A stretch of 64,000 nt of DNA from Juglans regia (lineage: Eukaryota; Streptophyta; Magnoliopsida; Fagales; Juglandaceae). Where the stretch lies: assembly GCF_001411555.2 (NCBI RefSeq), contig NC_049909.1:5091485-5155484 (forward strand). The letters run 5' to 3'. Made by a program: the position numbers and the translations under genes. The notes beneath the pieces were generated by a model. That model had not been told where the DNA came from and searched no databases. It saw nothing but the letters and a program-made list of their open reading frames with translations. Of the stretch, positions 22,522 through 34,600 are shown in pieces. How positions within the stretch are numbered: the stretch's first letter is position 1; each line of letters starts with the position of its first letter.

Positions 22522-24196
22522 ATGGAGTCTTCTACAAATGATGTGCAACAGTCAACACCAAACAATGCAAACATGCATCCACCCCCTTCCCCACGCCCAC
22601 CCCCATCCAATGTAAGTGATCAATCAGTTGGTAGGTCACAAAGAGATACTTGCACTCACACTTAATAATGCAAGTTCTAATAATGGGGCTGTTTCTTATT
22701 TAAAAAAAAAAATAAAGTATAGGAGAGACACGATCTTGGAACATGAATTCTTGCATGTTCGATGTTGTGCCCATATTTTGAACTTAATCGTTCGTGAGGG
22801 GTTAAAAGAGTATGATGAGTCTATTGCGAAGGTGAGAGGTGTTGTGAAGTATGTTAAATCCTCCCCTCAAAGGTGGAGTACATTTAAGAAATGTGTGGAG
22901 TTGAAAGATATTCAATCTAAGGGCCTAGTTTGCCTAGATGTACCGACTAGGTGGAATTTCACCTATCTTATGTTGGAGAGGGCTTCAAAATTTAAAAGGG
23001 CTTTTGATCGGTTGGAGGAGGAAGATCCGTGCTTCCTTAGTAGTATTGGAGATGACGATGTCGATAATGAAAATGTGGACCATGTGGTGAATACGAGAAA
23101 GTCAAAGAAGTTAGGGCCTCCCAATGCATCCGATTGGGCGAAGGTACAGTTGTTTGTGAGGTTTCTTCAATTATTCCATGATGCAACTTTAAAATTCTCT
23201 GGAGGTGAATATGTAACTTGTAATATTTTTTTCCCGGAGTTGGTTATTATTAAAGATGCCTTTAACATGGAGTGTGAAGAACGAAACCCCGTGGTGGGAT
23301 TAATGGCCACAAATATGAAGAGAAAGTTTGACAAGTATTGGGAGAACTTGGAAAATCAGAATATATTGCTATATGTTGGTGTTCTTCTTGATCCTCATTA
23401 CAAGATGCGATATCTTGACTTTGGGTTGGGAAAAATGTATGCACATGATCATAGAAAAAAAATTGATTTCAGTTGGAATGTGAAAAATGCATTTATCTGC
23501 ATGTATGAGGCATACAAGGAAAATGAAGAAGGGCATTCTCCTCAGTGCACAAGTTTCCAAAATGAAAATGTAGCTCCTTCAGCTGACAAGGCGGTGTGTA
23601 GAAAGGCAAATTTGATGGCCGAATTTAAGCAACAGTTGCAGTCTGAAGACAGTTTGGAAAGTAAGTCAGAGGTTGATAGATATCTAGCTGAAAAATGTGA
23701 GGATGAAGATGATAGTTTTGACCTTCTAATTTGGTGGAATGTGAATTCAGCTAGATATCGCGTACTTTCAAAGATTGCACGCGATGTACTTGCAATACCG
23801 GTATCTATTGTGGCCTCTAAATCTACATTTAGCACTGCGGGTCGTGTACTTGACCCTTTTCGAAGTAGTTTAAATCCAATGAGTGTTGAGGGTCTCATAT
23901 GTACACAAAACTGGCTTCGTTCTTCTTCTAGTCCAATAAGCCTTATGACTTTAATGGATGAAGTGAAGGAATTTGAGAAGCAGCTGGATATGGGTATGCA
24001 ATAAAATTACATTTGATATCTTCTGTGGTTTATTTTGTTTTATCTTTTATGTTATCATTGTTATGTAACTTTATTTTACTTGTTCTGTTTAAAATTTTTA
24101 TGGATAGAACTTGTTGGGGACTTGAACTTTGCTGATTCTGTGGAGGCGTCAAATTCAATGCCTATTGGCCCTAGTCCTACACCCAATGTTGATTAA
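22522..24196 (+). pseudogene. hAT transposase with internal deletion
   Basis: A plausible first exon runs from ATG 22522 for 30 codons (MESSTNDVQQ.., Pro-rich end), followed immediately by GTAAGT. The main frame (22616-23993) then begins in mid-domain with LALTLNNASSNN. BED zinc finger and early catalytic segments are missing, so a deletion removed sequence between that donor and the middle of the protein. What remains matches plant RICESLEEPER-type hAT transposases: CCAHILNLIV, RWNFTYLML, the MxxNMKRKFDKYW middle domain, then the C-terminal dimerisation domain (DLLIWWNVNSARYRVLSKIARDVLAIP; SKSTFSTAGRVLDPFRSSL). A GTATGC donor at 23994 and an AG before 24108 suggest a last intron; splicing it reads on to a stop at 24194-24196. 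A normal member is roughly 650-700 residues. Confidence 0.85.
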
Positions 24197-25109
24197 AGAC
24201 TAAAGATGTGAGAAGATTGTTGGTAAGCTAGGTTCTTAAATTATTTCCTGATCTTCATGTGGTATTTTATCAGATTTTAGCTACTTTAAATTGTCTACAC
24301 GGTCAACTATTTACAACTAAATTTATAAAGTCATAACTATCGAAACTTGTTCTATCATGTCCTTCCTTTAGATAGATTCATGAAGTATGCTTTTGTGGAT
24401 ATCTCAACTTCATTATAATAAGTTATAACTTTATTAATTTTCTACATTAATGGATATCTCAACTTCATGGCCTCTATCTTTTTAGGATCTACATGACAGG
24501 TTAATTTTTAGCATATATTAGTTTCGTGGGAAATGATATATATACTTACGACTGTTTTACCGATAAAAAATTAAAAAAATACTTACGACTGTTTTATAAT
24601 TATTTTATAATTTCATATTAAATGAAGGGTAATTTTATAAAATTAAAATTTATTGTAATGAAGTGACATGCAGCTTCCATATATTGGCTGATTAAGATTG
24701 TAACATGCAGCTTCCATATAATCTTAAAGCATCTCTTTCGGCCTTGCACCCTAGTGAGCGGAATACATATGCTGAACTTGAAGTTGCATACAAGTGTCTT
24801 GAGGAAAGCTATTGTACTATTAGGAAGATATTATCCTTTATGGCCTTGTAAATTACCCATTATATGTTAAGTACTTAAATTATTAAGTTTTAGATTATAA
24901 TTTGTAATTTGTAATAACTTTTAGATTTTTTTTTTTTTGGGTTTTTTTAGTTTTTTATATAGATTAGTTTTTTTTATTATTATTGTATTTTTCAAGATCA
25001 AGCTTTTTTTAGTAGTTTTAGCTAAAAAAATGTACAAAATTTGAAGTGGGCCCAAAAAAATTGAAATTGGGCCCCAAAAAAATCAGATTTAGATGGGCTG
25101 AATGGCCCA

Positions 25110-25285
25110 TTTTAGGCATGTCCAGACCGACTGGACCGACCCTAGACCGAACCAGACCGAAATGGACCGGACCGGACCGGTCCTATATGTGACTCGGTCC
25201 GGTCTAGGGTGGACAATTCTTGGACCGAATAGGTCCGATCCGGTCCACAAAATGGCCAAAGACCGGACTGGACCGGACCGAACTC
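25110..25285. repeat. Right subterminal GGACCG-motif array of the hAT element
   Basis: Clustered CCAGACCGA, GGACCGGACC and GGTCCGGTC motifs precede the right terminal repeat and mirror the left-hand array. Confidence 0.75.
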
Positions 25286-25300
25286 ACCCCTAATTATTAT

Positions 25301-27282
25301 GGAGGAGGTGCTTTCTCGTTTTTTGAATAAGGAGTTTGAGCTGGGCAGAATTGGGAGCTTCTCCCAGCCTCGAGGGGCTCCATTAATTTCACATTTGTTA
25401 TATGTTGATGATTTATTGATTTTCACTAATGGTGAGAAAAAGTCTATGAAGGTGCTCTTGGAAACATTAAAGAAATACGAGTCATGGTCGGGGCAAAAAA
25501 TAAGTAAAGAGAAGTCGGCGTTAATGTTTTCAAAAAAAATTTTAGTATCTAGAAGGCTATCCCTTCTTCGACTCACAGGTTTTGTTGAAGGAAAATTTCC
25601 AGCTCATTCTCTAGGTGCACCTCTGGTTGTTGGGAGCTTGAATGCAAGGATGGTCAAGCCATTAGTCATGAAGCTTCAGCACAAAGTTGCCGGTTGGAAA
25701 TTCAAGTTGCTCTCTCAGGGTGAGAGGTTGGTCCTTATGTTGTTTCCTTTTGGTTTGATCGTTGGTTGGCGAGGGGGGTTCTTGCGGCCTGCATGCCTAA
25801 TATTACCCAGCCAAGGTTGGAGGTGAAAGAGTGTTGGGTGGATGGTCAGTGGGATCAAGAGCTGCTGGATTCACTGGTGGCCTCCAGTGTGGTAGATGAC
25901 ATTATGAGAGAAGTTCTAGGGAGAAGATCGGGGAATGATATTCTGGTTTGGCACCCTTGCGTGGATGGGAGTTTCTCGACAAAAACGGCTTGAGAGGTTA
26001 CGAGGATTAAGCAGTCACAAGTGGAAGGCTTGGAGTGGATATGGTGTAATCTTATTCCATAGAAGATATCAGTGTGCATGTGGAAGGCAAGATTTAATTG
26101 TCTACCTGTTGAGGAGAGGGTACAATCGGTGGGTGTTTCATTGGCCTCAAGGTGTGTTTGTTGTTCCAGTAGATGGGTGGAGGATCGAACATTTTATGTA
26201 AGGGGACTGTGGTGTCTGAAGTGTGGAGTCGTGCAGCTTGCTTGTTGGGCGTTCCATGCATGGCTTTCGAAAACTGGTGGTCGACATGCAGATGTTGGTT
26301 TTATTGTGCAAAGAAGTCGACGCAACGTGGTGTTTTAATTGATATCATGCCGATGCTGATTTCTTGGAGACTCTAGAAGTGGAGGTGTGACATGCGTATG
26401 TAGGGACTGCATGATTCTTTGGAGACGATTTGGTGTTCAATCAAATTTTGGTTGCAGGTCTTTTCGTCCAAGCTGCTGAAGGTAAGAGCTTTATCTAATA
26501 TAGATCGTAGTATTCTTTCTGAGTTGGGAATTCCAGTGAGGGAGGTAGTAGTAAAGAGGCCGAAAATAGTTTCATGGTGTAAATCACGGGAAGGGTCGGT
26601 GAAATTAAATGTGGATGGATCGTGTATGGGAAATCCAGGTAGTTGTGGAAGGGGTGGGGTTATAAGGGATGATAGAGGAAGATTTTTGGCGGCCTTCTCT
26701 ACTAAATTTGGCTTTGGAACAAATTACAAAGCGGAGTTAAGGGCGCTCAATTGTGGGTTAGTCCTTTGTAAGGAGTTGAGATTCCAGAATATTGTGATTG
26801 AAAGTGATTCAGCGTTGGTGGTTAATTGGCTTAGGAAAAAGGAGTGCATAATGTGGTATCTATGAGATTTTTTTGGGATGATGTTATGCAAGGGCTAAAT
26901 GGTATTCAACAAATGGTGACGCACCAATTTACGGAGGGGAATAAAGTTGTTGATTTCCTCACTAGGCAGGGCGAGGAGGGGATGGATTATATTTATATGG
27001 ATTCTATTGAATTATCTCGTCGTGCTCGAGGTTTGCTTCGGTTGGATTTTTTGGGTTTGCCTAGTCTGAGGCTGTGAGTAGTTTGCAGTTGTTTATGGGT
27101 TATTGTTGGTGTCCTGGTGTATTGGTTTATTTGTTGGTTTGTTATTCCTTGGTCATAAGGTTGAGTTTGGTTGGACTTGTAACCACGGTTTCCCTCCAAC
27201 ATAAGCGAGTATTTATTACTAAATGCGGGGAGGAGTCACTCTTGGACATATGACATTAACTCTTAATTTAAAAAAAAAAAAA
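25301..27282 (+). pseudogene. LINE piece 4: reverse transcriptase end, zinc-binding region, RNase H, poly-A
   Basis: The frame resumes with EEVLSRFLNKEFE and reaches the catalytic motif LLYVDDLLIF, then GQKISKEKSALMFSKKI and HKVAGWKFKLLSQGERLVL, typical of plant LINE reverse transcriptase. A frame-shifted segment near 26072-26200 (WKARFNCLPVEERV, ASRCVCCSSRW) fits the zf-RVT zinc-binding region. RNase H follows (26419-26865 and onward): LNVDGSCMGNPG, NYKAELRALNCGL and IESDSALVVNWL carry the D-E-D catalytic residues. A frameshift at about 26860 moves the end (WDDVMQGLNG .. FLGLPSLRL) into another frame, stopping at 27075. The A-run at 27270-27282 is the 3' tail. All domains are present, but scattered frame breaks make it a pseudogene. 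Confidence 0.88.
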
Positions 27283-28498
27283 CCACATAGGACTGGTGAT
27301 TATAGTTAATCGCCATCACACCACTTCCTTCTATAAATAACTCGGTAGAGGTAACAACATCTATCATCTTTATTTTTATATACTTATTTTCATATTGTTA
27401 CAGATTTAAACATCGTAGTTTACATAGAGCGACAACGCCGTCTCTTCATTGCTGCAAGTGCCATCCATGCGATTGGTAGAGTGAAACACGTCCTTAACAG
27501 ATAGTTATTCAAATTTTCAAAACCTATGCTGATGTATGTTATATTGAGACAATTATGATTTGATATTTATGGATTTGTTTAATATTAAAACAATATATGA
27601 CTTGATAACTTATGCTTGTTATTTAAACAATATGCTTTGCTTTCTCTTATTGGTTTTGCATCATCATTTGCATATTTTATATAGTATTGTTTTTTTGGAA
27701 AATGCTCTAGTTACTTTTATGATTCGTCAGATTATAAAATTACTTTTATTATAAAGTACTTTATGAAATGGGCAGAGTAGCAGAAAATGTAGCCAGAAGG
27801 GCTATTTCAATAGCGGGATCCAAAATGCCTATACGTACTCAATTAATTATTTCAGGATAGGAATATAGAACCAAAGGAAAGAAGTCTTTGGAATGAAAAA
27901 AAAAAACAATTGTAGGTTTCTTTTTATTTATTTTGGACAAACAATATATATATTTTTTTAATTCGCCCCTTTGCATCAAAAGAGTAAATAAAAAAAATGA
28001 TATGATATCTAACGGATCAGATAAAATTATATCAATTTGTGGAATTATTTTCTTTTATTTCTTGCCATATTTTCAAATTATCTTGAAAATGGGAACTAGG
28101 CACGTGACTTGCATGTGCTCTCCTCTCTATTTTATAATATAAGTTTGACGTTGAAATATTTCTTATTTATTTTGGTTAGGATTTTGCTTGGCACAAATCC
28201 TTTGTACCGCAAAACGATCCCGATCCAATTTGGAGTTTCAACTTTCAACGCAGAAGCAGACCTCAGCCTTTGCTCCGCTCATAGTAGTAAGTGTTTGTTG
28301 AAGTTTTATTCTTCCTGTATTTGTCGCCGCAACACTTGCGAGCTTACCCTTTTGCCATTGCCGTTGCCATTGAAATTTGTTGCTTCAACACTCCAGCTCT
28401 TTACGCTTTGACTTTTGGGTTTCTTTCGCCTAGAGAAAGCCAAGTCGACTAAGCTCATTGTTTATTTTAATTTTTATCTGTTTTGGGAGTATTCAGCA
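27283..28498 (+). promoter_or_regulatory. Upstream region and 5' leader of the transporter gene
   Basis: No coding domain is visible between the LINE tail and the start codon. A TATAAATAA box at about 27334 is too far upstream to be the obvious core promoter. A TATAATATAAG stretch near 28132 is a better-placed candidate, with transcription then starting around 28160-28250. The last 250 bases are less AT-rich and CT/CG-bearing, as expected of a 5' untranslated region. The exact start site cannot be read from sequence alone. Confidence 0.4.
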
Positions 28499-28600
28499 AT
28501 GGCGGATCGGTTGGGGACCTTCCGCAGACAGGAATTCATAACCTATGCTTACCTTCTCCTCTACATCACCCTCTCCAGCGGCCAAATCTTCTTCAACAAG
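28499..28600 (+). CDS. Transporter exon 1 (residues 1-34)
   Basis: It starts at an ATG with A at -3 and G at +4 (AGCAATGG). It encodes [10 protein letters not shown] and the first membrane segment, ending FFNK. Donor GTCAGT follows, phase 0. The first intron is 1044 bases and contains an AT dinucleotide run. Confidence 0.93.
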
Positions 28601-31600
28601 GTCAGTCCATCTTCTTATTCTATTACTTATTTATCTACACAGTCTGGTGTATCTCGCATTTGCTTTTGAAGAATCCCTTGTTTTAGGAGCAATTTCACTT
28701 TTATTATTCACCCAGTCATTATTTTTATTATTGCTAACTAAGATCGGTGATTGAATGATCCAAACATGAGAGAAAATGATGTTTGATTTGAGGTGCGTTA
28801 GCTTCATATCGTCTATGGATACTAGTTACAGCACTCGTAACCTTGCTTTTGCATATATATATATATATATATTGGCAAGGATATCCAAGGCTATTTTTAC
28901 TGATTAATCCCTTAGCAACATGCAGTCCCCTGTTCCACACAAACTGAACATGCCAGACCCTGGGGTTGGCCTAAGGGGATTATTTTGCAAATGGAGTTTC
29001 AAAATGTTGACCTATTATATTAGAGGTGTTTTTTCAAACTGTTGACCCATCTTTTTTATAAAGATTAACATTAGTTCCATATGTATTCAAAACATATATC
29101 AAGGGTGCCTCCATGACCTATCATCGCATGACATATATGAAATAAAAATTAGTGTATGATGTTGTTACATAAGGGTTTTTGTAGTACATCGTGATTGTAA
29201 ATGTGATGCATACAAGGTGTCCTTTCTTGTCGTGCCATTTTTGTTTTGAAATTCACTCACTAAATGTAGTTGATAAACTTGTTTTGGTGGTCTTGCAGCC
29301 TAGTTAGTTTTCAATACTATGATTACGAACTATTAGTTTCTTTGTGTAAAGAACTGATGAATACATATTTATTGTATACTTCTTTTTAGGTATGAAAACA
29401 TTTTAAAATTGAATGGAAGTATATGAAATAACTTTCTTTAAGTATTCTCATTCTGTTACTATGTTTATTGCTTAACCAACCTAGTCTTGTGTGGAATTTT
29501 TGCAAGTACTTGGATTATTGTTACAGGAGTACAGTTGTTCATAATTACACAGGGACGTGCATATAAACTTTGTTGCTATACCAACCTCTTTGACTAAGGT
29601 TGCTTGCATGGCTGACATGAATTTTGTATATATGTTAAATGCAGTGGGTTTTGTCGTCTAAGGAAATAAACTTCCCTTATCCTCTTGGATTGACTCTCCT
29701 CCACATGGTCTTCTCATCTTTCTTATGTTTTATTGTCACCAAAGTTATCAAGGTATCTAGTTTAATAAATATTATTAAAGGTGCTTTAATTGAGCAATCA
29801 TATTGCCAACTTCAATTTTTTAACTTTTTTTTTTTTTTTTTTTCTTACAGATTATGAAGGTTGAGGAAGGAATGACTGCAGAAGTGTAAGCAAAGAAAGG
29901 GATAAAATCCTTTTATATGATCTTTGAATTTCAAAGTTATCGGTTTGTTAATATCTTAAAAGAATTTCAAATGCCATTGGTGAACAGAGGAGATAAGACA
30001 CTGAAAAGAGATTTAGGAGACGTCTGGATTCAAAGATGATTTGAGATGACTTAAGATGACTTAAGATGAGTTGAGATGGATTATGAATAGTAATGAGATG
30101 AGTTGTGAATAGTAGTGAGATTTGTGAATTAAAGTTGTTGAATAGTAATGAATAGTAGTGAGATGAGTTGAGATGAGCTGAGATGAGCTGAGATGAGTTG
30201 CGAATCCAAACGTCTCCTTAGTTTCCTCAACTATGGCTTGAAGTGAAGATCCACTCTTCAGGCTTCATTCATCTGTTTATTTATTTTCCTAATGAGATTT
30301 TAAGAGTGCTTCGAGGCTTGTAGTACTTAAATAATATTTGTGTTTGTTAAAAGAGAATCCAAGTTCTGATGGATTTGAATTACGTCACAGTTTTAAATTT
30401 TGGCATGGATAATTGCTAATAGATTCTTTTACTTTTTAGGCTAAAGGTCCGAGTGGCGTGATGCATATTAGTTGTAATCATGATTAGCTGTTGATACTTT
30501 CTCAATGGCTTTACATTTATGTAGTACTTAACAAAATCCCCTCCCAAGCAAAGGTGGTTAAACATTGTTATCGGTATGATAGTTGCTATGATCAAAGCCA
30601 TGTGATCTGACAGAAACATCTTGTTTACATGACCAAGGCTTTGGTCTTGTGTCATTAAGAGGCCCCTGCCAGTTGAAATCCTTTTGGTACGAGGTTAAGT
30701 TTCCAGTAGTTGCTACATCTTACTAGTTATTGGTACAAGTCTTGTATCAACTGGGGTTTGATACATTTTGTTGGGATTTACTTAATCTTAGGGTCAGCGT
30801 TTGTGTATATTATGATTTTTTAACATATTTTTTTTAGTAATTTTGGTTTTTCTTTTTTTTACTGTTTTTTGTATACAAGGCCGAACAATCTAAGCAAGAT
30901 TGTTAACAGTCTTTACTTAAATCAACTCTATGGTTGAATTGACATTGATTGTATGTGCTATGCCTGCCTATATTTGTCCTAGTTATTATTGTCTCTCATT
31001 CCCTGCAATAAACTAGCTAATATCTCAAAGAGAGAAGATGCTTTCGTTTGTGGGGGTGGGGGGGGTCTCCTTTGTAGGTGAAGTTGAGGGAGAGAGAGAT
31101 TTCATTTGTAACACCCTTTATCCAGAAAGATTGAGAATGTTGCTTCACACTTCCCATAGCACTATGTCATAAAATCCATAAACATTATAAATCTGCACTA
31201 ACTTTATTAAATTTTAAAACAATAAATGTAATAAAATGCAATTATATCCAAAATACCCAAACTTTAAGAGAAACCACAATGTCATAAAATGTCTAATGAA
31301 CATCCCAAGCCTTTGTGATAAAAACTTATTTTCGTCCACACTTATTCAAAGTCTCCTCTACTGGTTCTAGCCTGAAGACTCATCCTCATCATCACTTGAA
31401 AAGTTTAAAATCAGTTATGAAAATACTTTTCTATTAAAATAAAAGTTAAAAAAAATTAGAAGTAAAAAGTTTGGCCAAATTTCAGTATCTTGGGTGTCCA
31501 AAGTATCATTTTCCATAACAATAGGTTGAATACTTAGGAAATAATACACCAAATTCTAAAATCTTTTCTAAGTAGATTTTCCTTTTAAACATATATGAGA

Positions 31601-34600
31601 TACCTGTAAATTTGCATCTACATCGTTACAAAAACATTCTTCTCTTTTATTGACCTTCACACATTAACCCTTGTGTGCCTAGGTTGGGCACCAGTTTCAC
31701 GTCCTTTAGCCACAAGGGGTGACTGACTCTCACGTTGGATATAAAGCCTTCTAGTGGACCACTTCCCTGTGGCTTGCACATCAAACATCTAGCTCTAGTG
31801 CCATTTTGTGCTCTTTGACTAAATATTAGAGCCTTTCTCGTGTTCATTCATTCATTCATCATATTAGAACCTGGTACTGAAATACACTTGCTGTCCAAAT
31901 TCACCTCTCTTGAGTTTCACCCCTTTATTTTCATTAGACTTCAATAAAAACTTAATCAAATTACCCCTAACATCTAGGGCTACCACATATTTAAAAATTG
32001 TAGCATATGGAAATCATTTGATACACAAAACATCTGTCACTAGCTAAAAATTGCTATCTGGAACTTTATGGAGAATTTTGTAGTCTGATTTTGCTGCTTT
32101 TGAAATTTATATCTAATTCATTATAATTCCAAATCGTGAAAAATCAGTCCTAAAGCTTTGTTAACTCAAATTTGAAACCATGAAATCTAGAATTACTTTA
32201 CCAATCTTGTTTGCTCAATCAAAACCTTGATGAATGTTAGACCTAGTTTCTGTGAATCCTGGTTTGCTTTGTGCTATGCTAGAAAATGATGAATTCATAT
32301 TAAAACTTCTTCAAAGTTCCTAAAATTTTGTTCAGGAAGTCTCTCATAACATATTTGATATCTTTTTTTTTTTTTTTTTTTACAAGTAATAAGAGATTTT
32401 ATTAATAAGTAAATAGGCATGGCCCAAATACATAGAAAGACAAGAAAACACCTAAATACAAGCTAGGAACTAGAAAAGGCTATAAGCAAATCTGATATCG
32501 TTTGCATAAATTGCATCCATGCTTATCTACATGTTCTACAATTTCCCTTGTAAATCTAATAAAGTTCCTTTTTTTTTTCAGATATGTTACTTCTGTTGTG
32601 CCAATTGGTGCAATGTTTGCAATGACTCTTTGGCTGGGAAACACTGCATACATGTATATTTCTGTTGCATTTGCACAAATGTTGAAGGCAATTAGTAAGT
32701 TCCAAGTATCCTTTGAATTATCCCAGTTTAGCTAAATATCTTTTTTTTTTTAATAAGCTAAAACTTCATTAGTGAACAAAAAGTATTGCCTTAGTTTACA
32801 GGGCGGATACATGAGAATCACTGTGGCGGCCTCGTACGATCGGCACAGTGTTTGTTTACCTGGCACAGGGTAAAAAGTCCTTTATCACCTGGTGTTGGAC
32901 TGTGCCAACAATGCTTTCTACAATGTGTTGCTCAGCCTACTTAGTTTGGCCGCACGTTGTCTGCCCAATTACCTCTTCTTCGCCAGCCTTTTGTCCTATG
33001 GAGGGGATCTCTTCCCTTGTTTCAGTGTAGTCCTCACATCTTCTCTCCTCCTTAACAGGAAATTTCATCCTCGAAATTTCACGAGGATTATCCCTCAAGA
33101 TGGAACTTCGAGGGATGTGCTTGAGGTAGGGTGTTCTTCGTCATTCTTTGTCGGCACTGGTCTAGGTGATGAGCCATTCTTTCCTTGGTCCACCTGCTGA
33201 CCTTCATAATCTGTGGCTGGGACGAGTTTCCTCCTTTTGTATCCCTCGTTGGCTGCTTTGCAACTATCCATCGTTGGCTGCTCCAGTTGCAACCATGTCT
33301 ATTACTCTCACGTCCTAGCTCCTCCGCTAGATTCGGTGTTATAAGACATTGTCGAGACCTGACCTTTGTCCTTCTCTTGTTCATCAGGTTCTTGGATTGA
33401 TTGCTTCTCTCCACTTTGCCTTTTGGCTTCATCAACGTGATCCAACATCTCCGAGATCAAGGCCCTAGCCCTCCGATGATCCCCTTCATCTCGACGGTGT
33501 TCCTCCTTGAATCGCCAGCGTTGCTCTTCCAACCTTGTTGCTTCGCGTCACCCTTCCTTGAATGATAGATTACTTCCAGCAGTATAGCTGCCTTTCATGC
33601 AATCCTCTTTTCTCGCACCATGATAACAGTTTTCGAATTCTAAATGTTTTGACCAAAAGGGGCAGCTCGAAGGCTATTTATAATTGCGCTCCTGCCTTCA
33701 GTTTGACCAAACTACCCTTTACTTATTACCTTTCAGGTCAGCTGCTGCGGCTTGAATAAATAGGTAAACTCCTTGTTTTCTCATGTAAACTCCTTGTTTT
33801 CGAGCTTCCCCATTGTACCATTACCAAAGGTATGGTTTTGGAGTGTAGCTTCTAATCTTTCCAGTCTCAATTTGTATTGGCGTTTCCTCGTAAGGAAGAT
33901 TTGTTGCGATGGCACCAGATTCGAACTAATTATGCTGGGTTGTTTGTTCCCAAAACTTTCCTTAATGGGGACACTTGAAACACGTTAAGGCCCCTTCGTA
34001 TTCCTCTGGTGACGCCACTTTGTATGCTACTCGGCCTACTTTCTCCAATATCTGATAAGGTTCAATGTACTTTGGGCTTAGCTTTCCTCTTAGCTTGAAC
34101 CTTTTTACCTCTTTCATAAGTGATAGATACCTTGAGATACACTCAATCTTCTTCTTCAAAGGCTAATTCTCTCCTTGCATCAGCATAACACTTCTGTCTG
34201 GTTTGAGCCATCGTCATTCTTTCCCATATGAGCTTAGTTTCATGTTTGATTGCATGATACAGAGTTGGGGCCGAACCAAACAAGTTTTTTCTTTTTTATT
34301 CAAATATTGCCGGTTTAGTAGTACTTACCCAATCAAAATCACCCTTTTAATGGGTTAATTTGTTCATAAAGATATCCAAAAGAGCACTGCATCAGTAAAT
34401 TAATCGATTGACCTTTTTCTGTATTTATATAGTCAACATTCTGACATAAAATTAATATCTCTATTGGATTACGTAAACAAAATCATTTTATATACATTTT
34501 AATTTGTTATATATGGAAATTCCCACTTTTAGATTATTCTATCACTGATCTAAAAATATTTTATTATTTATATCTCTCTACTCTAACATATTTAAAATGG

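Larger units (their letters stand above)
20218..25292 (+). mobile_element. hAT-superfamily DNA transposon
   Basis: Terminal inverted repeats start TAGGGGTGA on the left and end TCACCCCTA on the right. They are flanked by the perfect 8-base duplication ATTATTAT (20210-20217 and 25293-25300), the hAT signature. Removing the 5075-base element and one target copy makes the LINE read in frame from TLSPYLFII into MEEVLSRFL. Subterminal arrays of GGACCGGACCG-type motifs lie at both ends. The interior holds a disrupted transposase (22522-24196), two hairpins, a CT tract and a minisatellite. With half the transposase missing it would need a helper element to move. Confidence 0.93.
29886..32581 (+). 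other. Intron 3, 2.7 kb, with transposon insertions
   Basis: It runs from GTAAGC to TTTTCAG and contains a Tourist-like MITE (30016-30217), a possible LTR start TGTAACACCC at 31107 followed by unassigned sequence, and a short retroposon tail (32363-32489). No coding sequence is recognised in it. Confidence 0.85.

Noticed and set aside
25102..25576. Frames reading Asp/Arg/Thr/Gly repeats at the hAT right end
   Set aside because: These are translations of the GGACCG subterminal array running into antisense LINE sequence.
32848..33532. Plus-strand frames in intron 4
   Set aside because: They are antisense shadows of the gypsy LTR and 3' region.
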